From Apostichopus japonicus (taxonomy: Eukaryota; Echinodermata; Holothuroidea; Aspidochirotida; Stichopodidae): a stretch of DNA of 64,000 nt. A program made the translations under genes and the position numbers. Shown in pieces: positions 31,490 through 64,000 of this stretch; the stretch's first letter is position 1; each line of letters begins with the position of its first letter. Location: assembly GCF_037975245.1 (NCBI RefSeq), contig NC_092563.1, forward strand, positions 17,101,594 through 17,165,593. The letters are read 5' to 3'. Under the pieces are notes generated by a model. It was not told the origin of the DNA and searched no databases. It was given only the letters and a program-made list of their open reading frames with translations.

Positions 31490-31828
31490 ATGTATTGGTG
31501 GTGTTTTCTGTTACTAACGCAAGTCACTTGCACTGTATTTTTGTCGGCAAGCTCTGGCGCCGGAAGTGAGGGCGACATTCACCAATTCTTTCAAAGCGTG
31601 TTCGGTAATAACATCGAAACGTCAGCTTTGCAAGCAAATGGTATTTATCCTCCTAGACTCTATCAACGTCGGTGGTATATGGAAAAATACGACAGATTGT
31701 TGGACGTATTTTTAGATGATAATGTCAGTGGGCCGCGTGCTTTTCGTAAAACTCATTTGGGATCAAGATATCGTAATCTATTCACTAGAGTCGAAATCAA
31801 TACAGGACTAGGAAATGAAAAGAAGTAA
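31490..31828 (+). CDS. Putative small secreted protein, orphan (112 aa)
   Basis: I do not recognise this protein. It starts with a credible signal peptide (MYWWCFLLLTQVTCTVFLSA, then SSGAGSEGD). The mature part has no cysteine and is rich in aromatic and basic residues (YPPRLYQRRWYMEKYD, LGSRYRNLFTR), and it ends in KK. Dibasic sites (RR, RK, KK) would allow processing as a peptide precursor, but no amidation Gly-Lys-Arg motif is visible. No introns are needed. A TATATA-like word lies about 30 bp upstream of the ATG (near 31461). Codon choice and amino-acid composition look more coding-like than the other short ORFs. It could instead be the first exon of a longer gene or a chance ORF. Confidence 0.45.
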   Translation: MYWWCFLLLTQVTCTVFLSASSGAGSEGDIHQFFQSVFGNNIETSALQANGIYPPRLYQRRWYMEKYDRLLDVFLDDNVSGPRAFRKTHLGSRYRNLFTRVEINTGLGNEKK

Positions 31829-34800
31829 AAATGACACGCTTTGCGACATCGACGTAGATTTTGTACCATTGTGAAACGGTTGCTTCAACTCGACCTTAAA
31901 ATGAAGCGATTCGTTACAAATCAGGAATGCGGATTGCGCTTGTAAACTAGAAATAATATAAAACATATAACATTAATACGCTATTTATTTGGAACCACAC
32001 AGCAAGAAGTTAATTTGTGGTTACTCTGCAGAAAGCCATGCATAGTGAAATATTTTAGATTTGCTATAAGTGTCCAATTGTCTGTAATCAGGATGTTCCT
32101 TTTACTTTTTCTATGCACCAAAATATTATGTTGGCTTCTTGAATGGATTCAATAACATTCCTCTTTACATTACCATTATCTATGTAACGGAGTATAGAAT
32201 TACACAAGTAACAGTATGGACATATTAGGCATCCGTACATACATCGTTTTTTGGCTTGTATTTGCTTTTATGACAAGTCTCTTTTATGATTTCTGCCTAC
32301 AAATTCCATGTAGAATGGAATAGACTAAAGATGTAATCACTACTGAACTAACTATCAGTCGCAGTGAACGTGATATTAAGAAGATATCGAAGTTCTAATT
32401 TCCCGTACGTTTTCACGTTAGGCCCCTCCGTTGAAGCTATACAGTAATTTATAACATTAGGTCCAAATATTGGAATACTGTTCCCCGTAAAGACGTTTTT
32501 CATCCACACACACGAGGAGTATTTTCTACGGTATCCTGTATATGCCATAAGTGTTAATATTAGTAATTAAGGTACAGCGGTCTAATTCTCTTCCGAAACT
32601 GATATTAAATGAGGATTACTGGGGCTAACTTACTCATTGAGACTATTGATTTCCCTTCTTGACTGAAGTTCGCCGAAATGTAGATCAGGAGGAACATTAT
32701 TAGTTGAATACTTACCACCGACCGTATGGGAAAACTTCGAGTACACCGTCGTTTCACAAGTATCTCCACCAGCCAGTGCGGTATTTTCTAACCTGTATTT
32801 GAGACAACTTATCCAGAGAATGAAACAAATTTAAATAAAAGGCTGTAGATATACATAATGGCAACTTTTATTTCTTGTCTGCCGAAAACCAGAGCAAACA
32901 AATAAACAGGACAAGAAACTAGGGATTATTGTCTTCAATGAAACAATTTTTTTTTAACAGAATTTTTTTCAATATATTTTTTGGGTGACAGATAGGAGAG
33001 AAGGGAAACTCAACTTTTGGAATCATATTACTTTTACCGAAATTGTAGTGGGCTTGATGATGAGGGGGCAGGTGAGGTGGGTGTTAGGTAAACAAAGTGT
33101 ATATATACCTTCAAACAGAGTAGTCAGTGATTGTCTTTATTATTGCAAACTAATAACCTAAAATTGTGGAGAGGGTGGGGGGGGGGGGGGAATTATGAAA
33201 TACGGGCAATGAGGGTGCAATTTTTGCCACATTCTCCTTCCTTTAAATATCCATGATAAAAGTTTTACTGAGCAGAGAAACAGTTGTAATGCAAATATTA
33301 AATTATTGGCTATTAAATACTTTGGGGGATTAAAGCAGATTTTTTAATTGAGTTTAAACATTTTCTTTTTGTTATTTGATAGCCGTTAAGCATGTTTACT
33401 CCCTTTTTTGTTCAAATGAAGAAATTCTTAACCTGTCAACAAAATGCATAACACTATACCTAAATCAGTGATGTACATTTCAAGGATGTATGGATGTGTG
33501 GGGGACGGGGGTCGGGGGTGGAGGCAATATCAGCCAGGCTAGGGCAAGGGGGTCCCTATTTCAGAGCCTGGTCGTCTCCCCTTTGAGAACTTTCTTGATA
33601 TTAAGCTGATATCAGCAGACTATTTTTCTAAACCTATGAGACATGTTTTGGTGTATACACATTATTTTGTGTGAGGTAGACTCAATAATAAGAACCTTAA
33701 CATTTTTTGCTGCTGTAAAACTACACCTGAAACCTTTATGTCCTGTTTCTACATAAAATCAATGTTAACAAACACAAAAGAACAGGAAACGAAATTGAGA
33801 CACATTTTTCATTTGATATTTCAAAACAACATCAATGTTATTGATTCACACAATGACTACAAACAGACAAACCTAATTAACAGAATCTTAGGTTTCAGGG
33901 TTTGGAAAAACCAATACCAGCTGGTATATTTACATGATTATAATAACAAAATGGCTGTCAATGACACTTCCAGGCGAAAATCCTTCTTTATTTTGAATGA
34001 AGGTTAAAACGAGTCATTAGTTAATGGTTGTTTGAAGTAAAGACAGTTTTCATATTAACGAGATATATCATTCTTACTAGCTTTTATCTGAAATACAATA
34101 TTAATATGTATTCAAGTTTACAATAGTATATACCCCCCCCCCCACCACCCTTACAGGCATTCATATGAAGAACAGTAACAACCATACTCATAGAAGACAC
34201 CACTCCTCTACAGTAATTGCATTATAGCTTTAAACGTATCAACCTAACTCACAGTGTTTTTGACTACAGCATTGATTGCATTCACACAAGATGCTTTACA
34301 GTATCATCTCTCTTTTAAACTTCTAAGATGTCACACTTGAATTTAGTTATCAAAAATTCAAAATTCCAGTATGAATTGCATTAACAGAGTGATGCTAGTT
34401 ATCAGGCTATGTAGTACTAATTCTGTCTTAAATTTACAAGTATGTCACGTTTTATTTAGTTATCAGCGTTACAGTACTAACTTCAATCCACCTTTCTCTC
34501 TCGTCTCCTAAAGCAGTCATCTTGAAGTGTAACATAATATAGAACTATTCTGTTATTATATGTTGTGAGTTTAACTCAAACTCTAGCCATTAAGCTAGGG
34601 AACACTCTACCCCTGATACAGTTAACTGATACTAATGGATTACACTTATAAATATGCTCATACTTCAACATTCACTGGTAAAACAGGCAGCAGCACCCAG
34701 TTGGGACAATTCTCTCTATACTTTATTGTAATGTCCCGCTTCCAGAGCACTCATATTGTCAGTACGAGCAGTATAAATATCATGTTTCTATCAGATAGAG

Positions 34801-35339
34801 GTGAGGAACTGTTCATACTGTCAATATGAGTGATTTGAAGCATGATATGGGAGGACAGCTTAGAGAGGTATTAGCAATTAGGAAAATTGTCCCAACTGGC
34901 TGGCAGCAGTGTGCTTTGCACAAGCTGTCTGCAGTAATGTGAATAAACATTGTTCAAAGAAATGACTCATCAAACTTAAATCTTCTTCTGTCTCTTGTCA
35001 CTCTAAGATTCCTAATAAAAGACTAATTAAAAATCAATTCCACATACAAATTTGTATGCCCAGACCCCACTTATTATCACAATTAGGAAGTTATTATTTT
35101 AACTTATGACAGTTGCCCATAGTCAGTGGTCATTTAGCTTGTAATGTAAACAAAAATCCACACGAACACTTATCACTTCTACTGATGAGGATCGACCTCG
35201 ACTCAGCAGATGACACATGTGATGAAAGATGTACACAAGGAGGAAATATGTGCTTTATAAGTCCATCCCAGACATAAAAAGTTCTGCCTCAGATCTGTAA
35301 TATGTCTGTTTCAGGAGGCTGACACTGATTCATCTCAAT
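31829..35339. other. Intergenic region downstream of VIRMA; no gene recognised
   Basis: No coding exon can be supported on either strand. It contains G-rich and C-rich homopolymer runs (33178-33190, 34133-34142), a TIR element (34694-34904) and the VIRMA 3' untranslated region. The nearest minus-strand AATAAA below the VIRMA stop is at 34727-34722, inside the TIR element. Confidence 0.6.
34694..34904. repeat. TIR element, CAGTTGGGACAA family, copy 2
   Basis: Starts CCAGTTGGGACAATT and ends AATTGTCCCAACTGG, an almost perfect inverted repeat. Inner words CAGAGCACTCATATTGTCAG, TATCATGTTTCTATCAGAT and GAAGCATGATAT match copy 1 in the reverse orientation. The short word GGCAGCAG flanks both sides. 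Confidence 0.8.

Positions 35340-64000
<28,661 letters not shown>

Overview
Eukaryotic genomic window, A+T-rich, with spliced genes, short conserved exons, GT-AG introns and many repeats. The gene content points to an animal. The tRNA-derived SINEs, TIR elements and Penelope-type motif suggest an invertebrate, perhaps a marine deuterostome such as an echinoderm. The species guess is weak and rests on general impression only. All exon boundaries below were placed by hand from reading frame, splice consensus and remembered vertebrate orthologues. The phases agree across almost every junction.

Layout. (1) 1226-6910, plus strand: the last six coding exons of a TBC1D20-type Rab GTPase-activating protein. 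Its 5' exons lie outside the window. (2) 6911-11311: gene-poor, with a roughly 34-bp tandem array split by a SINE. (3) 11312-28258, minus strand: a ZDHHC1-type S-acyltransferase, convergent with TBC1D20. One of its coding exons is split by a complete 9,305-bp Ty3/Gypsy-like LTR retrotransposon (15642-24946) with identical LTRs, long open gag and pol frames and a 4-bp target duplication. (4) 28259-35339: largely unannotatable, with a piggyBac-like MITE and one small orphan ORF with a signal peptide (31490-31828, plus). (5) 35340-64000, minus strand: 31 exons (1,564 residues) of VIRMA/virilizer, scaffold of the m6A-writer-associated complex. Its N-terminal exons lie beyond 64000.

The three host genes act in different processes: Rab1 inactivation at the ER, protein palmitoylation and mRNA m6A methylation. 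I see no operon-like logic. The two most notable structures are the retrotransposon sitting inside the ZDHHC1 coding exon, and a recurring architecture in which tandem arrays start inside the 3' end of an exon and so repeat a real 5' splice site several times (one ZDHHC1 intron and two VIRMA introns). A further VIRMA array carries about 34 near-perfect donor sequences.
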